A stretch of DNA of 64,000 bases from Piper betle (Eukaryota > Streptophyta > Magnoliopsida > Piperales > Piperaceae): assembly GCA_033002965.1 (NCBI GenBank), contig JAURVB010014793.1, positions 31,657 through 95,656 of the forward strand. The letters are read 5' to 3'. Under the pieces are notes generated by a model. That model did no database searches, was not told the DNA's origin, and saw only the letters and a program-made list of their open reading frames with translations. Shown here one piece after another: positions 1 to 12,351 of the stretch. The translations under genes and the position numbers were made by a program. The stretch's first letter is position 1, and each line of letters opens with the position of its first letter.

Positions 1-500
1 ATTGGGGGGTGGTAAAACTAGCAATCTCATTGACGCTTACGAATCTGAGTTGTAAATTTATATTAACGATTTAATAAGATTAGTTTTTTTAAGTATAAAT
101 TATATTTATATAATTTTTATACTATTCACAATTAAGCTCAAAAATACTACAAGTCGGTTCATTAGATTACACCCTTCCTCGGGCTCGTGAACCTAAAATA
201 AATTTACACTAAATTTACAAATTAAACTCATTTATAATAGCTTTAAAGTAAAGTATTTTTAATGTTAATCTATTTTAACAATATAAATTATATTCACAAT
301 TTAACTACTCCCCAAAGAACAAATTAGTTTAAAAGAACTATAAGTATTGTTAAAACCCGCTCGTTTATAACACTAGGGAACAACTTAGAGACTAAGACTT
401 GCTTTGAAGTAATGAAATTAAATTAGTTGACCACATCCATCTCCATCACCTCTCCCGCCAAAAGGAATCAGATTCGATATAAAAAAGTTTCGAGCTTTGG
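1..500. other. AT-rich intergenic DNA
   Basis: No coding exon, RNA gene or clear repeat structure was recognised. The stretch is AT-rich and lies upstream of the broken DCD-type gene, so any remaining promoter of that gene would be here. No convincing TATA box could be assigned. Confidence 0.5.
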
Positions 501-569
501 CCATGGCAACCAGTGTCTGCCGTTGATGTTGTGTGCAGCTTAGCAGAGCCATGGCCTGGATCCATCATG

Positions 570-1341
570 CCGACGTCGATGTGGAAGCTAGAGGCAGGTC
601 CTGAGCTCGGGTCGACCGCCGCCGGCGACGACCTGACGTGGAAGGCCGTGGCCTGCAAGCTTGCTTGGCGTGTCGGTAGCAAGGAGGGCAAGAGAGATTG
701 GGAGGGGATGTTCGTGGTGATTCCGATCGTCTTCCGCAAATACTCCGGAAGTGCACTTCTGAGCAGCAGGATCAGCGATGGCACCGGACATTGCTGCCGG
801 TGGAGATGCTGCCCAGGGGCGAAGCGTCGGGCGGGTACATCTTTGTCTGCAACGACACCATGCAAGAGGATCTCCGACGCCAGCTCTTCGGTAGTGTAGC
901 ATCAAAGTTGGGTTCTTTTTGAGATTGTGAGCTTGTTTGGTTGAATTTGGGGCGAATTTTTATGCAGGGTTGCCTCCAAGTACAAGGATTCGGTTAGAGC
1001 AATCACTCCTGCGCTGCCTCTCTTCTTGTACAACTACACTGCTGACCAGCTACGCGGAGTGTTTGAGGTTGAGAACATTCGTCTTTTATAACGAATATGG
1101 AGATGACTCATTGAATCATTCTCATGAAATGAAGCTTTTCTGGCTTGCTAAGATGTTGGTGATTGCCAGACTTCAACTCTCCGATCCTGATGTACGCTTT
1201 CCCCACCCAGATAAGTAATCTATCATATCTTTATGTTCGTCTACGGTTTACAGTTAATAAGACCGTCACGTTGTTCTGATTGGCTTTTTTCTGCATCAGG
1301 CACTTGCGCTGCTTGACTTGTTCATGAAGGATTTTTCTTGA
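570..1341 (+). pseudogene. DCD-domain (NRP/B2-type) gene, degenerate
   Basis: Intact members are plant development-and-cell-death (DCD) proteins linked to stress and programmed cell death. An N-terminal block starting with Met-Trp-Lys-Leu (about 579-715) resembles the start of N-rich proteins. The DCD core follows in another frame: GGYIFVCNDTMQEDLRRQLF at about 831-888, then a GT-AG intron (about 889-967). Next comes a block reading KDSVRAITPALPLFLYNY in a third frame, ending RGVFE near 1062. The final exons read RLQLSDPD (to 1191) and ALALLDLFMKDFS plus stop (about 1300-1341), as in the family's C-terminus. Three lesions are visible: a frame change between 715 and 785, a one-base deficit near 977, and complete loss of the conserved exon between GVFE and the C-terminus (normally with a GG.N.DP.AWEDKK-type motif). 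The missing exon is hard to explain as sequencing error, so I call a pseudogene. Confidence 0.72.
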
Positions 1342-2203
1342 AGAAGATCATCGCCCTGTAATGATTTCATGCATGTAATTTGCATGGGAGATGGAAAAGA
1401 GCAAGCTTTCTTAATACAAGTTAAGTATAAGCCATGCCAAGATAAGGAGATGGTTTAGTTTTGGCAAGCAATTTATACCTGTAAAGATGTTCATGTGATG
1501 TAAAAGGTATTCTTGCTTAGATTTCAAGTTGCAATTTGGGCATGGAAAAAGTTGCTTACCTTTCCAAAGAAAGCCCACAGACAAATAAAAGCTTAGGCTT
1601 AGCTCTAATGAGACATCAAGACTCTTTGGCTTCAAATTTCTGTGGCCGTGGCCAATTGATGCCAAAGACGTTAAGGTGCCGCCCTTTGTGCATCATATCA
1701 CTGATAGAGGCAATGGATCCAACGTAGAAGGCAATGACAACCAATGTATCAAGTATCAGTGGTCAGTAGCCAACCAACAATTAAGCCTATCAAGGAATAA
1801 AACAATATATACAAAAGGCTGACAATGCACTTTTACAAAGACGTGCTCTAGTGATTCAATATATGCTTTAGATGACAGTTGGATCACAGAGCCACCCTCG
1901 CTGTCTACAATCTGATCACAACTAATAATTACTAAATGAAGTACACTAAAATGCATCTTCCACTTTGTTGCGCTCATGAAACATAGGCTTCGACTACACC
2001 AGCATTGCTTCTGCTTCTGATAATACAAACTCACACCCCGCCTCCTAATAAGAAGATATAGTAGTCCTTCCAGAAGGAAACACAATTATTCTGATTAAAA
2101 TGGCTTTGTTATTGACTCTAGGATAAGTTAGCATCGTAGCCAGAAGTATTGTCCATGGAACATTGTACTCCATCTGCATCCGCCACGGAAAACTTGACTG
2201 ACT
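1342..2203. other. Convergent 3' intergenic region
   Basis: This lies between the DCD relic on the plus strand and the 3' end of the ARF gene on the minus strand. It probably contains the ARF 3' UTR (below 2204). No independent gene was recognised. Confidence 0.5.
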
Positions 2204-2300
2204 TCACTTCTGAGTTAGTGAGCAACTCTGCTTTGAAGAAAGCCTCTTCACCTCCTCGTGGGTGTAGATATGTATCTTTCTCACCATGATGCAGAATTCC
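2204..2300 (-). other. ARF last exon, end of PB1 domain
   Basis: Reads [20 protein letters not shown], the end of the PB1 interaction domain, then a short tail and TGA at 2206-2204. An alternative frame stays open to about 2118 and would give a longer acidic tail. A one-base deficit in the AAA run near 2236-2240 would connect the two readings, so the exact C-terminus is uncertain. Confidence 0.6.
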
Positions 2301-5300
2301 CTGAAAATTCCAAAAGCAAGTGAGGTAAGTGACACACGGAAACAAATTTTATCAATTGGAAGAAACATCAACTTTACCAGTCAAAACAGAAGAAAGCACA
2401 AACACTTAGCATTTATACTCATTGTACTTGATCTACGCGTTCAGTTTTCAAACAAAGATGAAATTAAACAGAAAGAAAAAGCCTCTGCAAGAGGCAACTC
2501 ACTGCCAAGGATCATCTCCAACCATCATCATATCATCCTCGTCGTCAGTGTACACCACCTGCCATTTTTTTGTTGGCCCACAAAGCTCACCCTCAATTTC
2601 AAACATCTCCTCCAGCCTCTGAAGCAGGTCCTCATACCCCTCAAATCTTGTGAGGTCAAGTGCTCTTCCAACGGCGACCCCTTGCATGTGCACCTAAAAA
2701 GAGAGCATGTTGCTCCAATAAGGCTGCAAAACAAATAATGTACTAAAATACGCATTAACAACCACATGTTGATATGAAGAACCACCTTTGTGCAGCTTCT
2801 TGCATGCTTGCTTTGGGATTCTTGGGGTGATCTCAAAGATGATTTATCAGGCTCACTGCTGATCGCAGGAACATCAGACTTGCTACTAGATGGCTGTAGT
2901 TCGTGCTCAAATTCTGTTTCTGTTTCCAAAGTTGGAGCTAGTCGATCTTCCACTGCACTTGCAGAAATAACTGGCGTTGGAGGGGACTCTTCTATTGAAG
3001 AATTGTTCACAAGCTGAATCCCAAAAGCCGATAACCATTGTTAGGAACATCTTTACGTTTTCCTGCTGACTCTTTGCTGCCACCTGATGTAAAGCTCTCT
3101 CCAGAAAAATCCCCTTTGTTTGGCCAATGAAGCGTATTACTACTGGAGAATGAAGGCAGAGGGTTGTTTCCGCTGAACCCAAAGGAACATTGATTTGGCA
3201 TAGGAGACTTGATAGCACTAGCAGGAGATGGATAGAAGTCTCTTCCTTGTTGCAGCCCAGAAAAGGAGAAGTTATGGACAGGCATGTCTGGCGATTTCCA
3301 AGTTCCTAAACAGAGGATTAACAACAAAGTTGCAATCTTACTGACAGAAAAAATACTACAAACTATGTAAAAATCAAACTCAATGCTGATCCCTCAATAT
3401 TGAGCTGGTTTCACCACATCCTAACTATATAAAAGTCAAACTCAAAGCTGATCCCTCATATTGTGCTGGTTTTACCACATCCTGATGCGTCAGTAGCTGG
3501 CAAGGTAACAAGAGGCCTGGGCCTTTTGTTTCTGGATGTTGGTTGGGATAACGCAGCTGTGGCATTTACAAGAAGCTCCAGTTCCCAAGGTGAAACTTTA
3601 TCTGGGCGTGGGATTGAAGAAGGTTCATCCCATTGAACCTGCATGCAATTCCTCCACCATGACTAAGGAATGGGGCAATGAAAATATGCTCAGAAAACAA
3701 ATTAATTTCGTATTACGCACTGGAAGCACTATGCTAGGTGCCCTAGATATCATCCGCCATCACATTATGCAGATGAGAATTTTAGCTTCGTTATGAAATT
3801 ACATATACGACATCAAGCAAAGATTAGGTGACTTTTTGAGCTCTGTTACGTATGCTTTTGGAATGTTTATACCTGTAGAGACCTCCATTCTGAACCTTCC
3901 CACTTAGAGGATTCATTATCTTCCATGCCAATAACTGTACCGCTGAATCTATTAACAAATAATACACAAGGTTAATAAACCTCTTCAGCAGAAGTGTTGC
4001 ATTCGTATGATACTACTTAGATAATATACCTTCTTTCTGGAGCTTCTTCGCCTTCAAATCGCATTTTAAACCTCATCCCAAAAGAGATTTTGTGACTCTT
4101 AGCATCGAGATAGCGATTGAGACTAATGATGAACTCCGATCTACTAGTTCTGAATTTACAATCAATAGCCAACTTTCAAATTGAACAGTAACAAGAAGAC
4201 AAAGAACTGAAGCAAGTAGACTGGCAAAACAACCTTGGTTTATAGAAAACAGAAAACAGAGTTCCACTCTGTATAGCATGAGCTGCAGTGGCAAGAACTC
4301 CGAGATGCATGCTGTGACTTGAGATAACAGAAGATGGCACATTACTTAGTTGCCGCATAAGCCGTCTAACTCCAACCTTCAATTCTCCATTTTCACCCCT
4401 GCCATTGTCCAAACAAAAAAGTTAAAGCCATTTTGGAACATGCATAGCAAGCCAGAATACCTAAATAGCCAACTTGCCTCAGAAAAATAAAAGCATCTCC
4501 AGCCACAAGCCTCTTTGAACTAACGAAAACGCTCCATCCCGTAGTCAACAAGTGTCGACGAGGTTGCCCTGTGTAAATAAATGTAGACCTTAACAACATC
4601 CAAGCACATTTAAACTTTGCAAAACTATAACCCCATCAACACAGAGAGAGGTAAGTTGAAAGGAAGAAGCAATATTGAAAGAACATGACAACTATAGACC
4701 ACACATCATCTTTGACCACGAAAAAAGGACAAAATCACTAGATGTCATCACAAAATGATCCAACATCCACATTCATCAATACCCTAGAACGTATCGCATA
4801 AGCAGTTCAGACAAGTATGATCCTAACAAAAAATGTATATACTTCACATTTATTGAAGAGCAGTGGAAGGACGCAAAATCCTATATCAACTTATGGAGCA
4901 TAGAAGTGATGTTGATTTCCCAAAAATGGCACACGATTAGACAGCCAGTGTTTTAGAATTTTGCTACATTCAGAAAGCACTGAGAAGTCATGCCTCGGAA
5001 AATGTGTCTGAAATGCCATTCATTCTTATGCAGATCGGTAGCAACCAATTCCTGCCAGGGAGGGTGTTGAGACATGTCCTGGGAGAAAAAACTTACAGAA
5101 TAAGGCACACACATAATAAAACTTGCTAGAGAGTAGTGTTACAAAAGGACAGACAGAATACTCTCATACAAACCAGTGGTGGCAAGCATTCATCAGCATG
5201 CCTCCTAAGAACAGAGAATCCACCATGGGTACTTGTATCAGATGCAGTAAGAGTTTTGCAAAAGGAGTGTACAGTGACTCGTTCAGGTTCAGGAAGCGGA

Positions 5301-6804
5301 GGATCCGGACTAGTGACCTCACTTTGCTGGAAGGAAATAAAATATATTGTTTCAATTACCATCAAAGAAGAAAGGAAGGCAAGAATCAAAGCAGCAAAAA
5401 ATCCCAGCCTCCTACTCATGATGTTCTTTTCAAATGGCACACAATGACCCACACGAGCTGCAACAGGTTCTTTTTCATAGGCACGATCAACAAGTAGATA
5501 AATGGGGGATAATTTTAAATTTTGCTTTATAATTTCATAACATGGCCAGAACATATTAAGGCCTGGGAGCACTCACATCTGGTTCGGGAACCAAAGCAAT
5601 CTGAGCATAGACTTCATCTGTTTCAGGTTCAGCCTACATCAAGAGGAGATGTATGAGGAGAAGTCCCACAAATCCAATACTCATATCAAGTAAAGATTTA
5701 CCTGTAGCTGTACATGGACTACTTTACAAAGAATTTTACAAGGTAAGTTGAAATGAGGCATCTGCTGATCGAGCCTCTGCTGAGTTGAGGCTTCAAGCTG
5801 CAAAAAGAAAACAAGGGAGCCGGAATCAATTTAGGGCATAAAAATTTTCCATACTGCCTCTCCTAGACAACAAGAAGCTGTATCAAATATCTCGTAAGCG
5901 TCAACACATAAAACCAGAAATGAGTATAGAAACAGTGAAATTCTCTTTCCAGGACAAAATAGTTCAGCGAGTAAAAACTCCTTCCAAGCAGTTATACCTG
6001 CTCCATATGACCTTGAGGAAAGTAATAAACCCTCTCGTTTTCACGAGGAACAGTGACCAAAGGCCCAGCGCAAGCATGCCACAATTCTTTATACAGAAAA
6101 TCCCCTTACTCCCTATAGAGAAGGAACTTGTTAATATTAAATGCAGGCAATAACACAGGATGCAACATGAGCATACATCATTTGATTTATGAACTAGACC
6201 AAAACCCTAAACGTAGGTAGTGCACCAGGTTTGAAATTTTTCGTCTGCGGACAGAATAAAGGAAATGCTCATACATGGAAGAGATGCTTATTTAAAAAAC
6301 ATTAAAATTAAAAAATGAGGTTTTCCAAACTGCAATAGCAAAGTTTGGTATTATAATAGTATAGCGCTAAAATGACGTACTCATAGGATGATGGAAGTTA
6401 AACTATCAAATCATGATCATAACAGTGACTCTAGTATCTAATCCAAACTTCATAATCTACAAGCGCAAATCAAAATGGGTTTTCAAAGAGCTTGCATCAA
6501 TGGACAGGGAAAATATTATCTGGATTAAAAGAAGGAGATAGAGCTGTGATACCAGTAACTAAACTGATAAGTTGTAAATATATTATGCAACTTATCATAA
6601 ACTACATCAAGAGCTAATACTGCCTAAGACAAGATTTATTAGGTACAGAAACATGCTAAGGCCTGCACAATTTATGTAAAAATCGGCGGATTTGAAGGCA
6701 GGTAAGGCAGAAACTAAAATCCTTGCGCCAGTTTACCAAATCAGAACAGAATTTATACACTCTCTACCTCCAACACTTGGATAAGCCGTAGCTGGACGAG
6801 CCAT
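2204..6804 (-). CDS. ARF: Auxin response factor, class B (ARF1/ARF9-like), one internal frameshift
   Basis: Transcription factor that binds auxin response elements in the nucleus; this clade usually represses. I derive 14 coding exons (minus strand): 6804-6768, 6104-5998, 5797-5702, 5633-5577, 5326-5174, 5078-4994, 4568-4478, 4398-4234, 4149-4030, 3948-3873, 3638-3476, 3305-2786, 2693-2503, 2300-2204, about 652 residues. The order is family-typical: [14 protein letters not shown] dimerisation start, B3 domain ([20 protein letters not shown], then [19 protein letters not shown]), auxin-response domain ([20 protein letters not shown]), short middle region without a Q-rich stretch, and C-terminal PB1 domain ([20 protein letters not shown]). 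Start is Met-Ala-Arg-Pro at 6804, the only ATG giving correct phase into exon 2. The 520-base exon 12 is one base short: the frame breaks at 3023-3026, within the expected RLFGI repression motif, and as written would stop before PB1. Two introns need GC donors (4993 and 4477). Confidence 0.9.
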
Positions 6805-7817
6805 GGGCAGAAACCCTTAAAGCAGTGTGATCTTCCAGATATTTTTCAGATCAACACACCACCGAAAACATCAGCTCCATCTGCAGCAGCAATAAACAAA
6901 ATGTCACTCCAATCTGCAAAGGCAGACTTCCAAAGAAGAGCCAAAATTCCGATCCGATGGTGAAACCAATCAGGATTACCACCTCATACCACTACACTTC
7001 CGGACGGTGACTAGAGGGAAAATGCAAACCGGGGATACATAATTACATACAAAATCAACCGCATCAATCAGAAAGAAGAACGCTTTCGATCTTTAAAAAC
7101 AAGTAGTAAAGTGGTGCCGAGTCCTCAAGCCGGACAGTATCAAACACATCAATCAATCTCTAAAAACGTTTAAACCGTGCATTAATCATACGGGGAGTTA
7201 GTTGAGGCCGAACACCCGACCGAAAAACTCCTCCCGTAACGCCAAATGCACAAGAAACACCTCCCAGAAGCTGCCAGCCACCGCACTTTGAGCCGTTCCC
7301 GATCACAAAAACCCGGAGAAAAGCTTCAAAAAGGGCAAAGTTTGGATCTTTTCCCATCTCCGAAAGGGAAGAACACGAAAAAATCCGAGTACATCGCAGA
7401 TCTGTACACTAAAGTCACCCAACTAAGTAAAAGCAAGCTGAAAAGCATCCCCTTTGTCAGAAAAAGAGTAACCTTTCCACCTTTCCATCAAGTTCCGGCA
7501 AAAATAAAACCGCACCACTCCAAGAACAGCTCCAATCAAAACCAACAAAAGAAAACTACAAATCCCAACATATGACGAACACAGACAGCATCAAAACCTT
7601 ACCCCTGCAGCTCACACTCCAAAACCACCCCCAAAAACATAGAAAAAATCGAGCACACACCATGACCAGCTCAATCAAATCGGAGAAGAAGCTCAACATT
7701 TTACGAACTCATCGTCGGAACCTCAAAAAAAAAAAACAGTGGTAGAAACTGGCGGTTCGAAGCTCACACAAACCCACCTCCGGCCACAAAAAGGTACGGC
7801 GAAAACCAAATGCTTAC

Positions 7818-7965
7818 GAGGATCGAGAGCCGCCGAAAGAAGAGAGGGAACGGCGATCGTGATGGTGGAGAAGGTGGCAGCAGCGGCGGCGGTGGTTGTT
7901 GTCGGGAACGGAGGTACGGCCCGTCCGTGAGCTTCCTCTTCGCCGACTCCGAGAATCTCGTCCAA
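7818..7965 (-). other. Probable 5' UTR exon of the ARF gene
   Basis: A CT-rich and GC-richer segment on the minus strand ends at 7818 with a good donor (CTC then GTAAGC). It has no extended coding frame consistent with the family. A UTR intron would reach towards the coding start at 6804; its acceptor was not fixed. This fits the leader intron common in ARF genes and sits about 30 bases below a TATA-like element. Confidence 0.45.
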
Positions 7966-7991
7966 GAATAAAAAAAAGGGGTTCAAGCACA

Positions 7992-8003
7992 TTTTTTATA
8001 TCT
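7992..8003 (-). promoter_or_regulatory. TATA-like box upstream of the ARF leader
   Basis: On the minus strand the sequence reads GATATAAAAAAT. It lies about 30 bases above the proposed start of the CT-rich leader exon, the normal distance for a plant TATA box. The assignment rests only on motif and spacing. Confidence 0.4.
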
Positions 8004-11000
8004 CTCCCGCCTAAAAATTAGGCCCGGCTAATGAATTACAACCCCTAATCAAGATATTATTTTTATTAATTAATAAGATCGAGCGTAATTATTTAATATC
8101 TTAAAAAAATTACGATTGACTTTAGAATAAATAAATAAATTTATAGTTATTTAATTTTTTTATTCTAATTTTTTAAAATAATTAAATGTATATATTCTAT
8201 TGAGGTAAACTCGTGACTTTTTATTTATAGTTAATTTTTTTAAAAAAAATTAAAGTTAATAATAATTGAACCCAAAAAATATTTTAATTGGTTAATTTTC
8301 TAAATTTTAATAGTACTTAATTCTTATTTGATTATTTTATTTTTCTTATATTTGAACCTGTAATCTTAGTGCAATACTGTTCCGTTCATCTCTCTCTGTT
8401 CTTATTCAGAGCTTCGTCACCTTCAACAATCTCAGTGAAAAAACTGACCAACCAAAGAAATAGCTTTTATTTTTCACCTCTACCACTGCCCTTCACTTGT
8501 AAGTCGGGGTTTCGAGCACCTCATCATCCCTATCGCCGGCAAGCTCCCAGTCAGCTTCTTCCTCACCCACTGTTGTGGCCATATTATTTACTCCTCTTGT
8601 GATCAAGGAGAGGAGACAGCAGCAGCTGAAAAGGGGAGGGTGGGCTACCATCTTCAACCGCGCACCTTGGCCCCTACGATGGCATCCGGCAGTCTTGAAG
8701 GAAACAACATCGCATGGCGGCAAAGGGGAAACCCAGGGCGGCAAACATAAAGGTGATTCTGGGCAGGGCAGCTCTATCCTCGAAGTTGGGAAGGGTCCTA
8801 CACCCAACCTGTCCCTTCATTTCTGTCAAAGTTCAATAGTAATGTCACCACCAGGATGCCACAGGATAAGATTCATTGTGCTCAAGAACAGGGGGACAAC
8901 AGTACAACTCTGAAACAGCCCAGCCAATCAAACCATCAATTTCTACGTAGGAGAGAGGAAGGGCTTTTCCACACATGAGCCCCTTTGCTAAAGCCTTGGG
9001 AAAAGCAACTAAATTAATCTCATCATGCCTGCGTCATTAGCAGACTAACCAAACTTTCAACCCATCTTATTCCTTGCCACATCCCCCTCTTCCCGTTCCT
9101 GCATGCCCAAGTCATTGCATTTAGCACTCTGTCTGTATAAAAGACAACTTTGCTTAGTCTTTGCTCGGTTTATTTATGTTAACAAGTCCTCTCCAACGGT
9201 GGTTGCAAAATTTTGCGAGCCTTCCTTTTCCTAGTCTGAAGTATATTATGCCCATTTTAGCGGCTGCCCATGAAGAGTCACAGGCTATTTGGTCCCTTTA
9301 CAGCTTGTCCTTCGTAATTATAAATGTATATATAGGGCTTAGGGTCCATGTCCATAGCCGAGTCACGGGCAAACATTTGTCAATCAGCTCCGATCTCCAA
9401 TCCAAAGAGAAAATCCATACACGTACGTGTGGCAAACAAATTGTCATATATAAAAATACTTGTTGTGATGGATGCATGATTCCACCGGTTGATGGAAGAA
9501 TCAAACATTGGCCATGAAAATGGGGGATGTATAATATGCCTTGCTTCTTCAACAGCAGACCAGGGCATCATTCTCTCTCATTTGATGGCGGTTGGAAGGA
9601 GGTGGGCAAAGACTCAACATGAGCAAGGAAATGCATGAAAGGGAGAGAACGAAAATGAGATGATCACATTCAAGCGTGTGAAGCATGTGGTGCTCTGCAA
9701 TGTTTGCAGTCATGGCCGATGGTCCCAACCGGCTTAAAACGAGGCTCCATGCTCACGGCACAAGATTTGCAGTTTACGTATTTAAGAATGGATGTGAGTG
9801 AGTGGGCAACCTTGTCCGATGACAGAGGATACTCACCAACCTATTTTGGAGTAGTTTGCTATTCTTCATATGACTATGACAATTACATGTTTCGAGTACT
9901 AGGACTACCACAAAAAAGGCTGCTAGGAGGTTGGTTTTAACGTCGGTTAAGCTTTGATAAAAGATCAACTGAATTATTGGTGGCACGAGGAACATATTTT
10001 TAGGAGGCGAACAACTTCTATATAGGCTTTTAATATTTGTAGTAAGAGATACCGTAAAGGCTTATTGAGTTTGTATTGGCTAGAAAGAAATGGTATGAAC
10101 TGAGGTTATCGAGAATAAGTCGACTAGCCACAATGATATATGAGTTCACTTCACGGTAACCTTGATCAAAAAATTCGTTGTAAGAGGATAATTTAATATG
10201 TGTGAGGGGAGATGATTTAGAAAGTGTAATGTATGGTAGTTTTGATAATGGCATATGACTTATACAATTGGTTTTCCCACGTAGCATGTGATTCATACCA
10301 GATGTGCTAAGTCAACCAACATATATAAAATAAGAATGATCTCTAATTCCTTATTGTGTGAGCCTTTTGAAATAAGCTTCAAATATATGCATTTATTACT
10401 TTCAATTATTTATACACTTTCAATTATAAATATCTTCATCGTGTAAAAATGTTTGATACTTTTGCATGTATTTAAACTATATTTAAGGTTTACCCGTATT
10501 ATAAGTATAATATATCGTGGATATGAGTTATTAAGTATAAATATTTTGAGGGTAATGTCACTATAGAATAGTTTAAGGCATATCGAGAATACTAGTTGTA
10601 ATGCAATCCTAACATATTATTAGTTTAGCCCAACCTTATTAATGTCCCTTGGACGGTTGCAGGGGCTATTTCTAGTATGAACAAGTCAGAGTTAGCCTCT
10701 GATAAATTACTTATTCTCCCATCATGTGCACGAGTGAGAGATGTTAGAAATTATTATTTAATTTTTATTTATTTACTAAAGATTGTGACTCTTATAAAGG
10801 CAACAGCATCTGATGAAAAATATTTAGACCAAGAGGAGTTACTATTATGTGATACCCTTTACTCTCCATAAATATGTGTCCAGTTAGAGCTAGGCACACA
10901 TTACAATACAATTTAAATTATTTATACGAGATAATTATAATGGTATGGTTTAACGTGTGAGAATTAGATACTTTCCACTACATGATTTTATTTCGATCAG

Positions 11001-12351
11001 AGGTCCAATTTCTGATGCGTGTACGAGGTAAGTAATTTTATATAACTTCATTATTTTGATTAAATAAATTTAATTTTCAATTTTATTATTATTTTTTATT
11101 TTTTATTTGGTTGGTGGGGACTTTAGATCAGTGACCAGTGTAATGGCTACAATGGTGTTGTGGATTTTGCTCAACAATTGATCAAGTTTGTCACAAAGAA
11201 CAACATTAGTAGCACTTTATCTTTTAAATGCCCAATGCTTCTCTGTCGTTTATCTATGAATTAATAAATTGAGGTTAGCGAGAAATCTATGACCATCTAT
11301 AAGAGATAATTTTATTATATTTTTTAGATTTTTTTGTATTTTAATTAACTAATTTCCCGACTTCTAATCTCAAGCCATTATTAAGTACCATTGTTACATA
11401 TAAAAGAAGATTAATAACAAAATTTACATCTCAAGCATACTTTTTTTCTAAAGTAAGACTCGCATATCTATAGTATGAGAATAAAATAAAAAAATGTAAA
11501 AGACAGGGAAAAAAGGTAAAAATTTATCTTTTTAGAGTCCACAATTATGCTGTTTGATTAGAGAGTTTTTCTTCTTCTTTCCATTTCAAGGTGTGTTTAA
11601 GACTTGCGAGCTATAACAACGAACAATATGGTAGACGACACAATCACTCAATTATTTTACCATGTAAATAATAATAATAATAAATAAATAATTTAAAAAG
11701 TTCAGTGTATAATTGTAATATAAGTTATCCAATTAAATCAAAATCCAAACTCCATACTCAAATAATAATAATAATAATAATAATAATGATCATGATAAAA
11801 ATAAATATTATTATTATAATTTACAATGTGATTATTATTACTTAAAAGGTACGTCAACCAATTAAGTTTGATTAAGAAACTCAAATATCAACTTTTCCAT
11901 GAAATTTCCATCAAAATCACCTTTAAAAGTAATTAATTAATCGAGTCCCTTCTTAACATGCACCCTAAAATTTGACAAATTGAATCAATAATAAAAAATA
12001 TCAATTTTTTTTAAAAAAAAACCTATTTTTCTCTTTTCTTTCTAGCCTAAGGAAGTAAGCAACCACTCTTGCACATACCAAATTGAATTCACAAAAAAAA
12101 AATCACACTTTTTTTTTATTTACATAAAAAAAACGAAAAAAGGTTTCGCAACCAACACCAAAATAAAGGCCCACAAAGCCCATCAAGGAATAATCTAATC
12201 AGAAAAAGATAAGCAGGCCCAAAAAGGGCACGGACGGCCCAGGCCCATCCAAATTCTGTACGGAATAAGGCCTACTCCCGCACTCCCCCTTTTTCCCAGC
12301 TTCCAATTTTACCCCGCTTTTATTTTTTTTAATTAATAATATACAAAAATA
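8004..12351. other. Intergenic region, mostly AT-rich
   Basis: No gene was recognised in about 4.3 kb. The stretch 8369-8913 is GC-richer, with open frames on both strands that match no family I know; it could be a gene relic or a promoter-proximal island. 11640-11830 is rich in AAT/ATT triplets. Poly-A and poly-T tracts near 12000-12130 precede the MYB relic. The rest looks like neutral AT-rich DNA. Confidence 0.5.
11760..11790. repeat. (AAT)n microsatellite
   Basis: About nine consecutive AAT/ATA triplets, flanked by further imperfect AAT/ATT runs at 11668-11690 and 11800-11840. It is a simple sequence repeat in intergenic DNA. Confidence 0.85.

Noticed and set aside
2286..2738. 150-residue plus-strand open frame
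   Set aside because: It lies antisense over the ARF PB1 exons and an intron, with no family similarity.
11125..11225. Possible papain-like cysteine protease fragment (text resembling CNGYNGVVDFA)
   Set aside because: Only a short, partial resemblance to the CxGG...D.A block; no catalytic residues or neighbouring exons were seen.
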